The position numbers were made by a program, and so were the translations under genes. From NCBI GenBank assembly GCA_022844485.1, contig JALHLQ010000034.1, forward strand, positions 1 to 36,250: a stretch of 36,250 bases of DNA. Reading direction: 5' to 3'. Shown here in pieces: positions 1 through 10,702 of this stretch. This DNA comes from Xanthobacteraceae bacterium (GTDB lineage Bacteria; Pseudomonadota; Alphaproteobacteria; Rhizobiales; Xanthobacteraceae). How positions within the stretch are numbered: position 1 is the stretch's first letter; the number at the start of each line of letters is the position of its first letter. Below the pieces are notes generated by a model, which saw only the letters and a list, made by a program, of their open reading frames with translations, ran no database searches and was not told where the DNA came from.

Positions 1-99
1 CTCGCCAAGGATTGGGAGAACCTCAATCGCAAGGCGCTCGCGTTCTTGCGCCTCGCATCAATCCGCCTCATGCTCCGAAAACTTTGTAATCCAGCTTGA
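1..99 (+). CDS. IS5-family transposase, C-terminal fragment
   Basis: Frame 1 is open from the first base to a TGA at 97-99 and encodes 32 residues, including DWENLNRKALAFLRLASIR. This resembles the C-terminal helix of IS5-family DDE transposases, where a W/F-E-x(5)-A-x-F-x-R-L-A pattern follows the catalytic Glu. The upstream part, with the DDE residues, lies outside the window, so activity cannot be judged. The stop codon lies a few bases before the right inverted repeat, as usual for this family. Confidence 0.75.
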   Translation, partial: LAKDWENLNRKALAFLRLASIRLMLRKLCNPA

Positions 100-116
100 T
101 GTTCCCGGACAGACTC
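1..116 (+). mobile_element. 3' end of an IS5-family insertion sequence (truncated by window edge)
   Basis: Contains the last codons of a transposase (stop at 97-99) and, directly after, a terminal inverted repeat at about 101-116. Read outward-in on the minus strand this end begins GAGTCTGTCCGGGAAC and matches 13 of 16 bases of the IS start at 36136. The next three bases (117-119) are TTA, which fits the TNA target of the IS1031 subgroup of IS5 elements. The exact boundary and subgroup are inference. Confidence 0.75.
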
Positions 117-146
117 TTAGGAAATGCGCTCCGAAACACGCGAGCA

Positions 147-599
147 CTAGGCTTTGCGCTCCCAGCGGCCTTCCGCATCGGCCTGCCAATAGGTCACGGC
201 GTGCCCCGCCGTCTTCGCCTCCGCCCAGCGCAAGCGCGCCTCCGCCACGGCACCCGCATCGTCGCCGTCGAAGATCATCACGATCCGTTCATAGGCGGCG
301 CTCTCCTGTGGGAGCGGTGCGCCGTCGATCAAGAAACGCACATGGGCGTTGTTGGGATTGGCGTCGTTGATGGTGAGCACGATCGGTTGCGAGGCGACAT
401 CGCGCTCGCGATAGGTCCCGTGCGGCAGGAAGCTGTCCTCGCGAAACGTCCAAAGATAGGCGTCGAGCGCCTCGACGCGCTCATCGCTCGCCGCCTGCAA
501 GACAGCTCGCCAGCCCCGCTCGAGCGTTTTTGTCAGCAGGGGCGGCAGCACGGTTTCGAGCTTTTGGCCCTGCAGGTGATAAAAAAGGACTTCGGCCAT
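147..599 (-). CDS. holC: DNA polymerase III subunit chi
   Basis: 150-residue protein recognised as the chi subunit of the DNA polymerase III clamp-loader complex, which in E. coli links the replisome to SSB through psi. The N-terminus (MAEVLFYHLQGQKLETVLP) has the family's short beta strand followed by a helix. The middle carries the D-E-R-V-E-A-L-D-x-Y-L-W-T segment followed by FLPHG, typical of alphaproteobacterial HolC. It starts 12 bases after the pepA stop codon on the same strand, so the two are probably co-transcribed, an arrangement common in this class. No terminator is visible between its stop and the IS end at 116. Length is normal for the family. Confidence 0.9.
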   Translation of the reverse strand: MAEVLFYHLQGQKLETVLPPLLTKTLERGWRAVLQAASDERVEALDAYLWTFREDSFLPHGTYRERDVASQPIVLTINDANPNNAHVRFLIDGAPLPQESAAYERIVMIFDGDDAGAVAEARLRWAEAKTAGHAVTYWQADAEGRWERKA

Positions 600-611
600 G
601 CCGCTGCGTGT

Positions 612-2111
612 TTATCGCTCGTAATGGTCCGCCACCAGCCGATCGAGCAGCCGGACGCCAAATCCCGAACCCCAGCTTTTGTTGAGGTCCGTTTGCGGCG
701 CGCCCATGCCTGTTCCGGCGATGTCGAGATGCGCCCACGGCGTTTTGCCAACGAACCGTTGCAGAAACTGCGCCGCCGTGATCGAGCCGCCGTGCCGCCC
801 GCCTGTGTTCTTCATGTCGGCGAACTTCGAGTCGATCAGCTTGTCATATTCCGGGCCGAGTGGAAGCCGCCATACGCGCTCACCGGTCACCTCACCCGCC
901 TTGACGAGCCGCTCGGTCAGCTTGTCGTCATTGCTGAAGAGACCCGCATATTCGTGACCGAGCGCGACGATGATCGCGCCGGTCAGTGTCGCCAGGTCGA
1001 TCATGAATTGCGGCTTGAAGCGCGTATTCGCGTAATGCAGCACATCGGCCAGCACAAGGCGGCCTTCCGCGTCCGTGTTGATGATCTCAATGGTCTGGCC
1101 GGACATCGAGGCGACGATGTCGCCCGGCCGCTGCGCCTTGCCCGAGGGCATGTTTTCGACCAGCCCGATCAACCCGACCGCATTGACCTTGGCCCGGCGC
1201 GCGGCCAGCGCATGCATGAGGCCAACTACGCAAGCCGCCCCGGCCATGTCACCCTTCATATCCTCCATATTCTGCGCCGGCTTGATGGAGATGCCGCCGG
1301 TGTCGAAGGTGACGCCTTTGCCGATGAAAGCCAGCGGCGCCGTTCCGCGCCGTCCGCCATCCCAGCGCATCACAACGACCCGGCTCTCGTGATCGGACCC
1401 CTGCCCGACGCCGAGCAACGCGCGCATACCGAGCCGCTTCATCGCCCTTTCGTCGAGCACCTCGACCTTGACGCCAAGCCGCTTGAGGGCAGTCGCGCGG
1501 CGGGCAAATTCGGCCGGAAAGAGCACGTTCGGCGGCTCGTTGACGAGGTTGCGCGCGAGCTTGACACCATCAACCACGCTCTCGCGGCTGGCCCAAGCCT
1601 TGCGCGCGGCGGCCGGTTCGGTCGTTCCGACCGTGACCTGGACGTTGCGCGACTTGTCCTCGCCTTCCTTCCGTTTGGTCTTGTAGAGATCGAAGCTGTA
1701 GGCGCGAAGCTCGCATCCGGCTGCAAGATCCGCGGCCTGTTCGGGCTTCATCGCCCCGGCGGGAAGATCGGCCAGGATTGTCGCCGCCTCGGCCCTGGGC
1801 GGCAGTCGGCCCATGGCTAGCGCGCCAAGCTTGACGAAATCCGCTGCTTTCAGGTCGGCGGCCTTTCCGACTCCCATGACGATCAGGCGGGAGAGGCCAC
1901 GCAGCGCCTCGGGCGCCACGAGTTCGAGCGCTGACCCCGATTTGCCGGAAAAGCCGTCCGCCTTGCCTGCCAGGCTGATAAGGGCCTGCGCACGCCCGAG
2001 CGCCTTGCGCGTCTGCGCTCCGAACCGAAAATCCTCATCCGTGAACACAACAAGAACGCCCTTGCGCGGCGCTGCGATAGGAGCGAATCCGAGCTTGACC
2101 GTATCGGCCAT
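612..2111 (-). CDS. pepA: Leucyl aminopeptidase (M17 family)
   Basis: 499-residue cytosolic metallo-aminopeptidase that removes N-terminal residues from peptides using two divalent metal ions. The M17 signature NTDAEGRL lies at about residues 345-352, and the metal-binding [10 protein letters not shown] segment carries Lys265. The N-terminal macro-like domain (about 1-170) is weakly conserved, as usual. The frame is open upstream to about 2255, but ATG at 2111 is chosen because GAGGA lies a few bases before it and the protein then begins [11 protein letters not shown], matching the family. It is divergent from lptF across about 185 bp and is followed by holC. Length matches E. coli PepA (about 500). 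Confidence 0.95.
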   Translation of the reverse strand: MADTVKLGFAPIAAPRKGVLVVFTDEDFRFGAQTRKALGRAQALISLAGKADGFSGKSGSALELVAPEALRGLSRLIVMGVGKAADLKAADFVKLGALAMGRLPPRAEAATILADLPAGAMKPEQAADLAAGCELRAYSFDLYKTKRKEGEDKSRNVQVTVGTTEPAAARKAWASRESVVDGVKLARNLVNEPPNVLFPAEFARRATALKRLGVKVEVLDERAMKRLGMRALLGVGQGSDHESRVVVMRWDGGRRGTAPLAFIGKGVTFDTGGISIKPAQNMEDMKGDMAGAACVVGLMHALAARRAKVNAVGLIGLVENMPSGKAQRPGDIVASMSGQTIEIINTDAEGRLVLADVLHYANTRFKPQFMIDLATLTGAIIVALGHEYAGLFSNDDKLTERLVKAGEVTGERVWRLPLGPEYDKLIDSKFADMKNTGGRHGGSITAAQFLQRFVGKTPWAHLDIAGTGMGAPQTDLNKSWGSGFGVRLLDRLVADHYER

Positions 2112-2296
2112 GAGAAGTCCTCGTTTCAAGGAAATCAGGCGCCGGCACCGCGGGCGCGACGCCTCCTCCATACAAGAACAATCGGGGACTGGCGATATCC
2201 TGCCCCGCTCCTGCCATCGAGTCGATTTAAGAGGGAACCTACGGGAGCGGGCCAAGGGCCGGCCTCGGGTGGGGCCGGGCGCCCGGCGGGGAACCG

Positions 2297-3463
2297 ATGC
2301 ACGCGATTGACCGGTACATTATCCGGGCGACGCTCAGCGCCTTCTTGGTGGTGCTCGTCACCCTGACGGCGTTCATCTGGGTAACCCAGGCGCTCCGCGA
2401 GATCGACCTGATGACCAACCAGGGTCAAACGATCCTTGTCTTCGTCGGCATGACGGGGCTGCTGATTCCGGTCCTCGTTCTGATCATTGCTCCGCTGGCT
2501 CTCGTGATTGCGGCCGTGCATGTCCTCAACAAGCTGAGTACCGATTCCGAGATCGTCGTGATGAACGCAGCCGGACTGTCGCCGGTCCGCTTGTTCGTTC
2601 CCTTCGTGGCGGTCGCCGTGCTCGTTTCGATTCTCGTCGGAGCCATCAGCATCTATGTCGCGCCGAAAGGACTGCGCGAGTTGCGCAGCTGGGCGGCGAA
2701 AGTGCGCGCCGATCTCGTGACCAATCTCGTGCAGCCCGGTCGATTCACGACCATCGAAAACGGCCTGACCATCCACATTCGCGAGCGCCGCACGGACGGA
2801 CGGCTGGCCGGCATTTTCATTGACGACCGGCGAAATCCGAAAGAACGTGCAACCCTGATCGCCGAGCAAGGCGAAATCGTCGAGAGCGCAAAAGGCACTT
2901 TCCTCGTTATGGGGAGCGGTAGCATCCAGCGGCAAGAAGCCGGGGCACGCGATCCGGCCATCGTCATTTTCGACCGCAACGTGTTCGACCTGTCGCAGTT
3001 CACGGCGGCGGCCAGCGCCGACACACGCTCGATTTCGTTCCGGGAGCGCTACCTCTGGGAATTGATGTCCCCCGACCCGCGTGACCCGCGCGTGCGCGCA
3101 CAATCGGGCCAGTTGCGCGCCGAACTCAATGATCGGATCGTCACGCCGCTCTACCCGGTCGCCTTCATCGTGATCGCCTATGCGTTCCTGGGGATTCCCA
3201 CGACGACGCGTCAGACCCGCAACATGCTGCTGGCGATGACAGTCGTGACCGTGATCGGGCTTCGGCTTGCCGGGTTTGGACTTATCATTTTTTCGGTGCA
3301 GACCTCCGCGGCGCTGTTCGTCCTCTATGGCGTCATGGCCGCGGCCATGGGATTTGGCGCGCTCGCAATCTGGAGGGGCAAGAGCCTGCAACCGCCGACG
3401 GCGCCGACGCAGACGCTCGAGGCTTTGGTCAAGCGATTCGCCCGACGCAGGGTGCCGGCATGA
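2297..3463 (+). CDS. lptF: LPS export ABC transporter permease LptF
   Basis: 388-residue inner-membrane permease of the LptB2FG transporter, which extracts LPS from the inner membrane and passes it to LptC/LptA. Hydrophobic segments lie near residues 13-32, 50-75 and 95-120, a periplasmic beta-jellyroll occupies about 125-265, and three more membrane segments follow near 275-360. The N-terminus [16 protein letters not shown] is typical (the Y-I-x-R motif). The ATG is preceded by a GGCGGGGAA ribosome-binding site. lptG follows after 7 bases. It is the first gene of the plus-strand operon that runs to rsmA. The C-terminus (about 365-388) is basic and probably cytoplasmic. Confidence 0.95.
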   Translation: MHAIDRYIIRATLSAFLVVLVTLTAFIWVTQALREIDLMTNQGQTILVFVGMTGLLIPVLVLIIAPLALVIAAVHVLNKLSTDSEIVVMNAAGLSPVRLFVPFVAVAVLVSILVGAISIYVAPKGLRELRSWAAKVRADLVTNLVQPGRFTTIENGLTIHIRERRTDGRLAGIFIDDRRNPKERATLIAEQGEIVESAKGTFLVMGSGSIQRQEAGARDPAIVIFDRNVFDLSQFTAAASADTRSISFRERYLWELMSPDPRDPRVRAQSGQLRAELNDRIVTPLYPVAFIVIAYAFLGIPTTTRQTRNMLLAMTVVTVIGLRLAGFGLIIFSVQTSAALFVLYGVMAAAMGFGALAIWRGKSLQPPTAPTQTLEALVKRFARRRVPA

Positions 3464-3470
3464 GGCGGCG

Positions 3471-4562
3471 ATGACGAGATTGACGCTCGGCGTCTACTTC
3501 GCCCGACATTTCGCAAGCGCCACCCTGGCCGTTTTCATTGGGGTGTTCGCACTCGTCGTGCTTGTCGATTACGTCGAGATGACGCGACGGACCGGCGATC
3601 TGCCGCAAGTTTCGGCTCTGCTGGTTGCGGAGATTTCCCTTTTCCGCGTCCCGCAAGCCACCGAACGCATCATGCCCTTTGCCGTGCTCGTCGGCACGAT
3701 GGCGTGCTATCTCAACCTCTCCCGCCGCCTCGAACTCGTGATCGCGCGGGCGTCCGGAATGTCAGCCTGGCAGTTCGTGGCCCCGGCGGTCCTCATGGCG
3801 CTCGCATTCGGCGTGTTCGCAACCACGGTCTACAATCCCGTTTCGTCGGCGCTGCGCGAGCGATCCAAACGGCTCGAAGCCGAAATGTTCGGCGGGCAAC
3901 GCTCCGCCTTGCAGCAGCTCGGCACGGGGTTCTGGGTCCGCCAGCGCAGCACCGACGGACAGTCCATCATCAATGCCAGCGCAAGCCGCGCCCAGGGCGT
4001 TCAGCTGGATGGCGTTACGGTCTTCAATTTTGATTCCAACGGCCGGTTCGTCGACCGCGTGGAAGCGGTCAACGCCACGCTCGAATCCGGCTACTGGCGT
4101 CTCGAGCAGGCCCGAATCTACGCCGCCGGTGCCCAGGTCAGGCGGGAGGAGACGATGCAACTGGCGACGCATCTGACACCCGAACAGGTGCGGGAAAACT
4201 TCGCCACCCCGGAGACCGTCTCGTTCTGGGAACTGCCCGCCTACATCGCCCTCGCCGAGCAAGCCGGATTGGCCGCCGCGGGTTACAAATTGCAGTACCA
4301 TTTGCTCCTCGCCCGTCCGCTGCTGCTCGGGGCGATGGTCTTGCTAGCTGCCTCAGTTAGTTTGCATTTTTTCCGCTTTGGCGGTGCATCGCGGACGGTT
4401 TTGAGTGGCGTTCTGGCCGGGTTTCTGCTTTATGTACTGTCCAAGGTGACCGAAGATCTGAGCAAGGCTGAGCTGATGCATCCAGCGGCAGCGGCTTGGA
4501 TCCCGGTCCTGTTCGGCGGGCTGACGGGCTTTGTAACTCTTCTGTACCAGGAGGACGGGTGA
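3471..4562 (+). CDS. lptG: LPS export ABC transporter permease LptG
   Basis: 363-residue partner of LptF, with the same architecture: an N-terminal amphipathic segment (MTRLTLGVYFARHF), three membrane helices, a periplasmic jellyroll domain (about 125-260) and three C-terminal helices. The segment LSRRLELVIARASGMSAWQF (about residues 78-97) is the coupling region that contacts the LptB ATPase, conserved in the family. The ATG at 3471 is chosen because GAGGCGG lies just upstream and the previous gene ends 7 bases earlier. Its stop codon overlaps the lptD start in TGATG, implying translational coupling. lptB, lptA and lptC are not in this window, which is usual. Confidence 0.95.
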   Translation: MTRLTLGVYFARHFASATLAVFIGVFALVVLVDYVEMTRRTGDLPQVSALLVAEISLFRVPQATERIMPFAVLVGTMACYLNLSRRLELVIARASGMSAWQFVAPAVLMALAFGVFATTVYNPVSSALRERSKRLEAEMFGGQRSALQQLGTGFWVRQRSTDGQSIINASASRAQGVQLDGVTVFNFDSNGRFVDRVEAVNATLESGYWRLEQARIYAAGAQVRREETMQLATHLTPEQVRENFATPETVSFWELPAYIALAEQAGLAAAGYKLQYHLLLARPLLLGAMVLLAASVSLHFFRFGGASRTVLSGVLAGFLLYVLSKVTEDLSKAELMHPAAAAWIPVLFGGLTGFVTLLYQEDG

Positions 4563-7075
4563 TGGCCATCATGACCACCGCTCGCTCCGCCATGGGCGGA
4601 CGCGTCCGGTATGGCCATGTTCGGCACGGGATCGTCGGCATCGCACTCGGTGCGATGCTGTGTGCCGTTACGCCTGCTGCAAGTCAAAGCCTTCACGGCG
4701 ACAGTTGGATGACGGCGCCGAAGACCAAGGTGAAGTCATCCGCATCCAATCTTGCGACGCGGCGTCAGACCGCCAAGGGCGACGAGCAGATGCTCGTGCG
4801 CGCCGACGAGATCCATTACGACTACAACAACGATCGCGTGTCGGCGGTCGGCAAGGTACAAACCTACTATTCCGGCTCGTCGCTGGAGGCTGACAAGGTC
4901 GTCTACGACCGCAAGACGAAACGGCTGCGGGCCGAAGGCAATGTTCGGCTGACCGAGCCGGACGGCAAGATCGTCTATGCGGATATTCTCGACTTGAGCG
5001 ACGATTACCGGGACGGGTTCGTCGATTCCTTGCGCCTCGATGCTCCGGATAAGACCCGCTTTGCCGCAAAGCGCGCGGAGCGCACGGCCGGCACGACGAC
5101 GATTTTCCAGAGCGGCGTCTATACTGCCTGCGAGGCCTGCAAGGATGACCCCCGCAAGCCGCCCACTTGGCAGGTGAAGGCGGCGCGGATCATCCACAAC
5201 GAAGCGGAGAAAATGGTCTACTTCGAGGACGCGCGCCTCGAGCTGTTCGGCATGCCGATCGCCTGGCTGCCGTACTTCTCGGCCCCCGACCCGACCGTGA
5301 AGCGCAAGAGCGGGTTCCTGATGCCGGAGGGGAGCTACGCGAACAAGTACGGCTTTGCCGCCGGGGTTCCCTACTATTGGGCGCTGGCGCCGGACTACGA
5401 CATCACGCTGACGCCGACGATCACCACGCGCCAAGGGCCCATGATGCAGGCCGAATGGCGTCAGCGGCTGATCAACGGTGCTTACACGATCCGCGCCGCC
5501 GGCATCGTCCAGCAAGACAAGGACGCCTTTGGGCGTTCGGACGGCACCGTGACGCCGGGCTTCCGCGAAGAGCGAGGCGTGATCGGCACGTCCGGCAGGT
5601 TCGACCTGTCATCGAAGTGGGTCTGGGGCTGGGATGCGATGGTGCTGTCCGACCGCACCTTCCTCCAGGATTACCCGATCGCCCGGCGCAATCTGCTCAA
5701 GGGGGAAGACGCACTGCCGAGTTACAGCAGTACCGATCCGTTCCGCTCCAGCGCCAACGAATCCATCTCGCAGCTCTATCTGGCGGGGCGCGGCGAGCGC
5801 AGCTATTTCGATGCGCGAACGGTGCATTATTACGGCTTCTCGGAATCGGATCGTCAGCGGCAACTCCCGATCATTCATCCCGTCGTCGATTACAATTATA
5901 CGTTCGGAACCCCTCTCTTCGGAGGTGAGGTCAGCTACCGGACCAATCTCACGAGCCTCTCCCGGCGCGAAGCCGATTTCGACCCGATTACCGTGGCGGC
6001 CCGCCTTGGCAGTGCCTGCGAACCGCTGACGGCCGATCCCGCCGTCAAAGTGCCGGCCAATTGCCTGCTTCGGGGTGTGCCCGGGACCTACACGCGCTTC
6101 TCCGCCGAGGCGCAATGGCGGCGATCGATCACCGACTCGTTCGGACAGGTGTTCACGCCCTTCGCCATGGTCCGCACGGACAGCGCGGTGATGTCGATCA
6201 AATCGGACGTGGGCGTGTCAAACTACATCCCGACCGGTGAAGACACCGTGTTCCGCGCGATGCCTACCGCCGGGGTCGAATACCGATATCCCTTCATCGC
6301 GGTGCATTCCTGGGGGACACAGACTCTCGAACCGATTGCTCAACTCGTGGTGCGCCCGAACGAGTCGGCGATCGGCCGCATGCCGAACGAAGACGCCCAA
6401 AGCCTGATCTACGACGACAGCAACCTGTTCCGCGTGGACAAGTTCTCGGGATGGGATCGGGTCGAGGGTGGAACGCGCGCCAATGTCGGCCTCCAGTACA
6501 CGACGCAGTTCAACAGGGCGGGCTTCCTCAACGTTCTCTTCGGCCAGTCCTATCAGCTGTTGGGAAAAAACTCGTTCTCCTATGGCGGGCCTTCGAATAC
6601 CGGGATCGAGAGCGGGCTTGAGACGGCCCGGTCGGATTACGTCGCCCGGCTCGCCTATCAGCCGAGTTCGACCTATACGGTGATTTCGCGTTTCCGTTTC
6701 GACGAGGACAGCTTCACCGTTCGCCGCTTCGAGCTGGAAGGCCGTGCGAACTTCGATCGCTGGGCGGGGTCGCTTCTCTATGGCAACTATGACCGACAGC
6801 CGGCGCTCGGTTTCCTGAGCCGGCGCGAAGGCGTGCTTGCCGTCGGAAGCGTCAAGCTGACACAGAACTGGTCGGTCCTCGCAGGCGCACGCTACGATCT
6901 GACTGACAATCACCTGGATCAATATCGCGTCGGGCTCGGCTATATCGACGACTGCTTTGCGATATCGGTCAACTACATCACCGATCATGGCTATAGCGGC
7001 AATACGACGACCGATCACAAGCTCTTCTTCCAGATCAATCTGCGTACGCTTGGCGGCACCGGCTTCAGCGGCTGA
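4562..7075 (+). CDS. lptD: LPS assembly outer-membrane protein LptD
   Basis: 837-residue outer-membrane protein that forms, with LptE, the translocon inserting LPS into the outer leaflet. A signal peptide is seen at about residues 18-41 (hydrophobic stretch ending in ASQS). An OstA/LptA-like domain follows (about 70-190), then the LptD beta-barrel. Cys190 and Cys193 sit in a C-E-A-C motif and Cys798 near the C-terminus, giving candidates for the inter-domain disulfide required in E. coli LptD; the exact pairing is inference. The ATG at 4562 has GGAGGA upstream and overlaps the lptG stop by one base. surA follows directly. The protein is about 50 residues longer than E. coli LptD. Confidence 0.95.
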   Translation: MAIMTTARSAMGGRVRYGHVRHGIVGIALGAMLCAVTPAASQSLHGDSWMTAPKTKVKSSASNLATRRQTAKGDEQMLVRADEIHYDYNNDRVSAVGKVQTYYSGSSLEADKVVYDRKTKRLRAEGNVRLTEPDGKIVYADILDLSDDYRDGFVDSLRLDAPDKTRFAAKRAERTAGTTTIFQSGVYTACEACKDDPRKPPTWQVKAARIIHNEAEKMVYFEDARLELFGMPIAWLPYFSAPDPTVKRKSGFLMPEGSYANKYGFAAGVPYYWALAPDYDITLTPTITTRQGPMMQAEWRQRLINGAYTIRAAGIVQQDKDAFGRSDGTVTPGFREERGVIGTSGRFDLSSKWVWGWDAMVLSDRTFLQDYPIARRNLLKGEDALPSYSSTDPFRSSANESISQLYLAGRGERSYFDARTVHYYGFSESDRQRQLPIIHPVVDYNYTFGTPLFGGEVSYRTNLTSLSRREADFDPITVAARLGSACEPLTADPAVKVPANCLLRGVPGTYTRFSAEAQWRRSITDSFGQVFTPFAMVRTDSAVMSIKSDVGVSNYIPTGEDTVFRAMPTAGVEYRYPFIAVHSWGTQTLEPIAQLVVRPNESAIGRMPNEDAQSLIYDDSNLFRVDKFSGWDRVEGGTRANVGLQYTTQFNRAGFLNVLFGQSYQLLGKNSFSYGGPSNTGIESGLETARSDYVARLAYQPSSTYTVISRFRFDEDSFTVRRFELEGRANFDRWAGSLLYGNYDRQPALGFLSRREGVLAVGSVKLTQNWSVLAGARYDLTDNHLDQYRVGLGYIDDCFAISVNYITDHGYSGNTTTDHKLFFQINLRTLGGTGFSG

Positions 7076-7097
7076 CGCGAGTTAGGCGGGCGAAGCC

Positions 7098-8099
7098 GTG
7101 GTCAGTTCTATGACATGCGAGAAGTCCGATTGTGCGAGGAATGATAGGCCGCTGCGGGTCTCGGGCGCGCGCGCGCGCTTCCTCGTCCGCGCAGCTTCTC
7201 TCGCAATGTTGGTTGTCGCGGCCCATGCCGTGCTGCCGAGTACGCCTGCGCAGGCGCAGATTGCGGCGCTTGTAAACGGCGAGCCGATCACGGCGCTCGA
7301 TGTCCAGCATCGCATGCGCCTGATCCAGATATCCTCCCGCAAGCAGCCGACCCGGCAAGAAGCGCTCGAGGAACTGATCGACGACAAGCTGAAGCTGAGC
7401 ATCGCCAAGCGCTATACGATCAACATCACCGACCGCGAAGTCGATGCGACATTCGCCTCGATAGCGAGCCGCAGCGGCGCCTCACCGCAGCAATTCGAAC
7501 AGATGTTGTCGCAAGCTGGACTTACCGGGGCGGCGTTCAAGGCGAAGTTGCGCTCCGACATCGCATGGCAGTCGATCGTGCGCGGCAAATTCCAGTCTTC
7601 ACTGCAGGTCGGAGAACGCGACGTCGTCGCCGCCCTGGAGTCCAAGACGGCTGACCAGAAGAGCGAAGTGTCGATCGAATATCGGCTGCGGCCGATCCTT
7701 TTCGTCGTCCCGCGCGGATCACCCCAATCGGCCGTGGAAGCGCGCCTGCGGGAAGCGGAAGGATTCCGATCACGCTTTCAAAGCTGCGACGAGGGACTTG
7801 CGCTCGCCCGCACCCTGCCGGATGTCGCCGTGCGAAGCCAGGTCATTCGCCTGTCCGTCGACATTCCCGCCCAGCAGCGAGAGGTGTTGAATGCGACCGC
7901 GGTCGGACGTTTGACGCCGCCCGACGTCACCCAGCAGGGAATCGAGCTCTTTGCGATCTGCGCGAAGAACGAAGTGCGCAGCACGGACACGCCGCAAAAG
8001 CGTGAAGCGCGCGATCAGATCGTCAACGAGCGCTTTCAGGCGCTGAGCAAACGCTACCTGCAGGAGCTTCGGCGCAGCGCAATGATCGAGATCAGATAG
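7098..8099 (+). CDS. surA: SurA-like periplasmic chaperone
   Basis: 333-residue exported protein. A signal peptide is present at about residues 25-52 (a long hydrophobic run ending in PAQAQ). The SurA N-terminal domain follows: ALVNGEPITALDVQHRM, then a helix with RQEALEELIDDKLKLSIAK. The C-terminal part is aligned loosely with a parvulin domain (begins YRLRPILFVVPRGS), but the usual GGDLGW and F-x-PV motifs are absent, so isomerase activity is doubtful; it may act only as a chaperone. The position between lptD and pdxA is the classic surA position. GTG at 7098 has AGGCGGG upstream; ATG at 7110 is an alternative. E. coli SurA is longer (428) with two parvulin domains. Confidence 0.85.
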   Translation: MVSSMTCEKSDCARNDRPLRVSGARARFLVRAASLAMLVVAAHAVLPSTPAQAQIAALVNGEPITALDVQHRMRLIQISSRKQPTRQEALEELIDDKLKLSIAKRYTINITDREVDATFASIASRSGASPQQFEQMLSQAGLTGAAFKAKLRSDIAWQSIVRGKFQSSLQVGERDVVAALESKTADQKSEVSIEYRLRPILFVVPRGSPQSAVEARLREAEGFRSRFQSCDEGLALARTLPDVAVRSQVIRLSVDIPAQQREVLNATAVGRLTPPDVTQQGIELFAICAKNEVRSTDTPQKREARDQIVNERFQALSKRYLQELRRSAMIEIR

Positions 8100-8184
8100 C
8101 GCATGGTCCCGGCATGCGGCGTTCGGTCTTCAGAAAAGCTCGTGCTCGACCAAGCCCAACAGTACAACAGCGGTCTGGTGCGCG

Positions 8185-9204
8185 ATGACTAGGCCGCTTG
8201 CCGTGACGTGCGGCGATCCTGCGGGGATCGGGCCCGATATCACGCTCGCGGGCTGGATGCGCCGGCGGGAGCTCGAACTTCCCCCTTTCTACGTTCTCGC
8301 TGATCCAGCGGCGCTCGCGGCGCGAGCCAGCGAGCTCGGATTCGACATTCCGATGTGCGTCACGCCACCCGAGAACGCGCTATCGAGGTTCGGCAACGCG
8401 CTTCCTATCGTCGAGATCGGGGCGGAACTTCGCAGCCGCGCTGGCGCTCCCGATGCGGCCGGCGCGCGCGTCGCTGTCGCAGCAATCAACCAGGGCGCAG
8501 CGCAGGTTATGTCCGGCCAGGCGAGCGCGCTTGTGACCAATCCGATCGCTAAATCGGCTCTCTATCAGGTCGGGTTCGAGGGTCCCGGGCAGACCGAGCA
8601 TCTCGCCAAACTGGCACAAGAGCACACGGGACGGTCTGCGCGGGCCGTGATGATGCTCTGGAGCGAACAGCTCGCTGTCGTCCCCGTGACCATTCATGTT
8701 CCGCTCGCGCGCGTATCCAAGCTCATCACTGTGGATCTGATTGTGGAAACCGGGCGGGTCGTGGCCAGCGATCTATCCTCCCGTTTCGGCATTGCGCACC
8801 CGCGGTTGGCCGTGTCGGCTCTCAACCCGCATGCCGGCGAAGACGGAACCATCGGCTCGGAGGAGCGGACGATCATTGCGCCGGCCATCGCCCGCCTGCG
8901 CGAAGAGGGCATCGACGTGCGCGGTCCCCTGGCAGCCGACTCCATGTTTCACGCCGCGGCGCGCAAATCCTACGACGCGGCGCTCGCCATGTATCACGAT
9001 CAGGCGCTGATCCCGATCAAGACGATTGCCTTCGAAACCGCCGTCAATGTGACGCTCGGCCTCCCCTTTGTCCGCACGTCGCCCGATCATGGCACGGCAT
9101 TCGACATTGCCGGAACCGGTCGCGCCGACCCTTCGAGCTTCATCGCTGCGCTGCGCTTGGCGCGACGGCTCTCGGCCGCTGTGCCTGCAGCTTCCCCCGC
9201 ATGA
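8185..9204 (+). CDS. pdxA: 4-hydroxythreonine-4-phosphate dehydrogenase
   Basis: 339-residue NAD-dependent enzyme that oxidises 4-phosphohydroxy-threonine in the DXP-dependent pathway to pyridoxal 5'-phosphate. The N-terminal [10 protein letters not shown] is the family signature (PdxA usually has GIGPE). Metal-ligand histidines are visible in [15 protein letters not shown] and [10 protein letters not shown], followed by the [19 protein letters not shown] block near the C-terminus. It lies 85 bases after surA and overlaps rsmA by ATGA, the conserved surA-pdxA-rsmA order. No strong Shine-Dalgarno is visible at the ATG, but no upstream in-frame start looks better. Confidence 0.95.
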   Translation: MTRPLAVTCGDPAGIGPDITLAGWMRRRELELPPFYVLADPAALAARASELGFDIPMCVTPPENALSRFGNALPIVEIGAELRSRAGAPDAAGARVAVAAINQGAAQVMSGQASALVTNPIAKSALYQVGFEGPGQTEHLAKLAQEHTGRSARAVMMLWSEQLAVVPVTIHVPLARVSKLITVDLIVETGRVVASDLSSRFGIAHPRLAVSALNPHAGEDGTIGSEERTIIAPAIARLREEGIDVRGPLAADSMFHAAARKSYDAALAMYHDQALIPIKTIAFETAVNVTLGLPFVRTSPDHGTAFDIAGTGRADPSSFIAALRLARRLSAAVPAASPA

Positions 9205-10039
9205 CAAGCATAGACGACCTTCCGCCGCTGCGCGAGGTCATCCGACGCCACGGTCTTTCCGCTCGCAAGTCGCTTGGCCAGAATTTCCTGCTTGATCTCA
9301 ATCTCACCGCGCGCATCGCCCGCGCCGCCGAACCGCTGTCCGATGCTGTCATCGTGGAGATCGGCCCGGGACCGGGCGGGCTGACGCGCGCTCTGCTGGC
9401 TCTGGGGGCAAAGCATGTTATTGCCATTGAACGCGACGTGCGCGCCATCGAGGCGCTCCGTGAAATCGCCGAACGCTATCCTGGCCGCTTGACCCTGGTC
9501 GAAGGAGACGCGCTGTCGGTCGACGTTTCACCCTACCTGCCGACCGGCCCCGTGCGGATCGTCGCCAACCTTCCGTACAATATCGCGACGGCTCTGCTCG
9601 TCTCGTGGCTGACGCTCGACCCATGGCCGCCCTGGTATGACCGCCTCGTCCTCATGTTCCAGCGCGAGGTCGCCGAGCGCATCGTCGCAGGCGTCGGCTC
9701 GAAGAGCTATGGCCGCCTCGCCGTGCTGGCGCAATGGCGGACCGAGCCGAAGATTCTGTTCGATATCGCACCGAGCGCTTTCGTTCCCCCGCCCAAGGTC
9801 ACCTCGTCGCTCGTGCAGCTTTTGCCGCGGAAGAATCCGCTTGCCTGCGACCGACGCCGGCTCGAGCGGGTCACGGAAGCAGCCTTCGGGCAACGGCGCA
9901 AAATGCTTCGGCAAAGCCTGAAGAGTCTCGGAGGCGACGTTTTCGCCTTGCTCGAAAAGGCCGGCCTCGATCCGACATCGCGAGCGGAAGACATTTCCGT
10001 CGAGGGCTTTGTCGCGTTGGCGCGCGCAACCGAGAAGGC

Positions 10040-10049
<10 letters not shown>
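9201..10049 (+). CDS. rsmA: 16S rRNA (adenine(1518)-N(6)/adenine(1519)-N(6))-dimethyltransferase
   Basis: 282-residue SAM-dependent enzyme (KsgA) that dimethylates the two adjacent adenosines in the helix 45 loop of 16S rRNA, a late checkpoint in 30S assembly. The [11 protein letters not shown]-terminus, the SAM-binding [12 protein letters not shown] motif (about residues 50-62) and the catalytic NLPYNI motif (about 119-124) are all present, followed by the C-terminal helical domain. Its ATG overlaps the pdxA stop (ATGA), so translation is coupled. Its last 10 bases overlap the 3' end of gmk on the opposite strand. It closes the plus-strand operon that began with lptF. Confidence 0.96.

Positions 10050-10698
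<649 letters not shown>

Positions 10699-10702
<4 letters not shown>

Noticed and set aside
96..1820. 574-residue open frame on the plus strand opposite pepA and holC
   Set aside because: It is antisense to two clearly conserved genes, and its translation is Arg/Gly/His-rich with no recognised domain. Long antisense frames are expected in GC-rich DNA.
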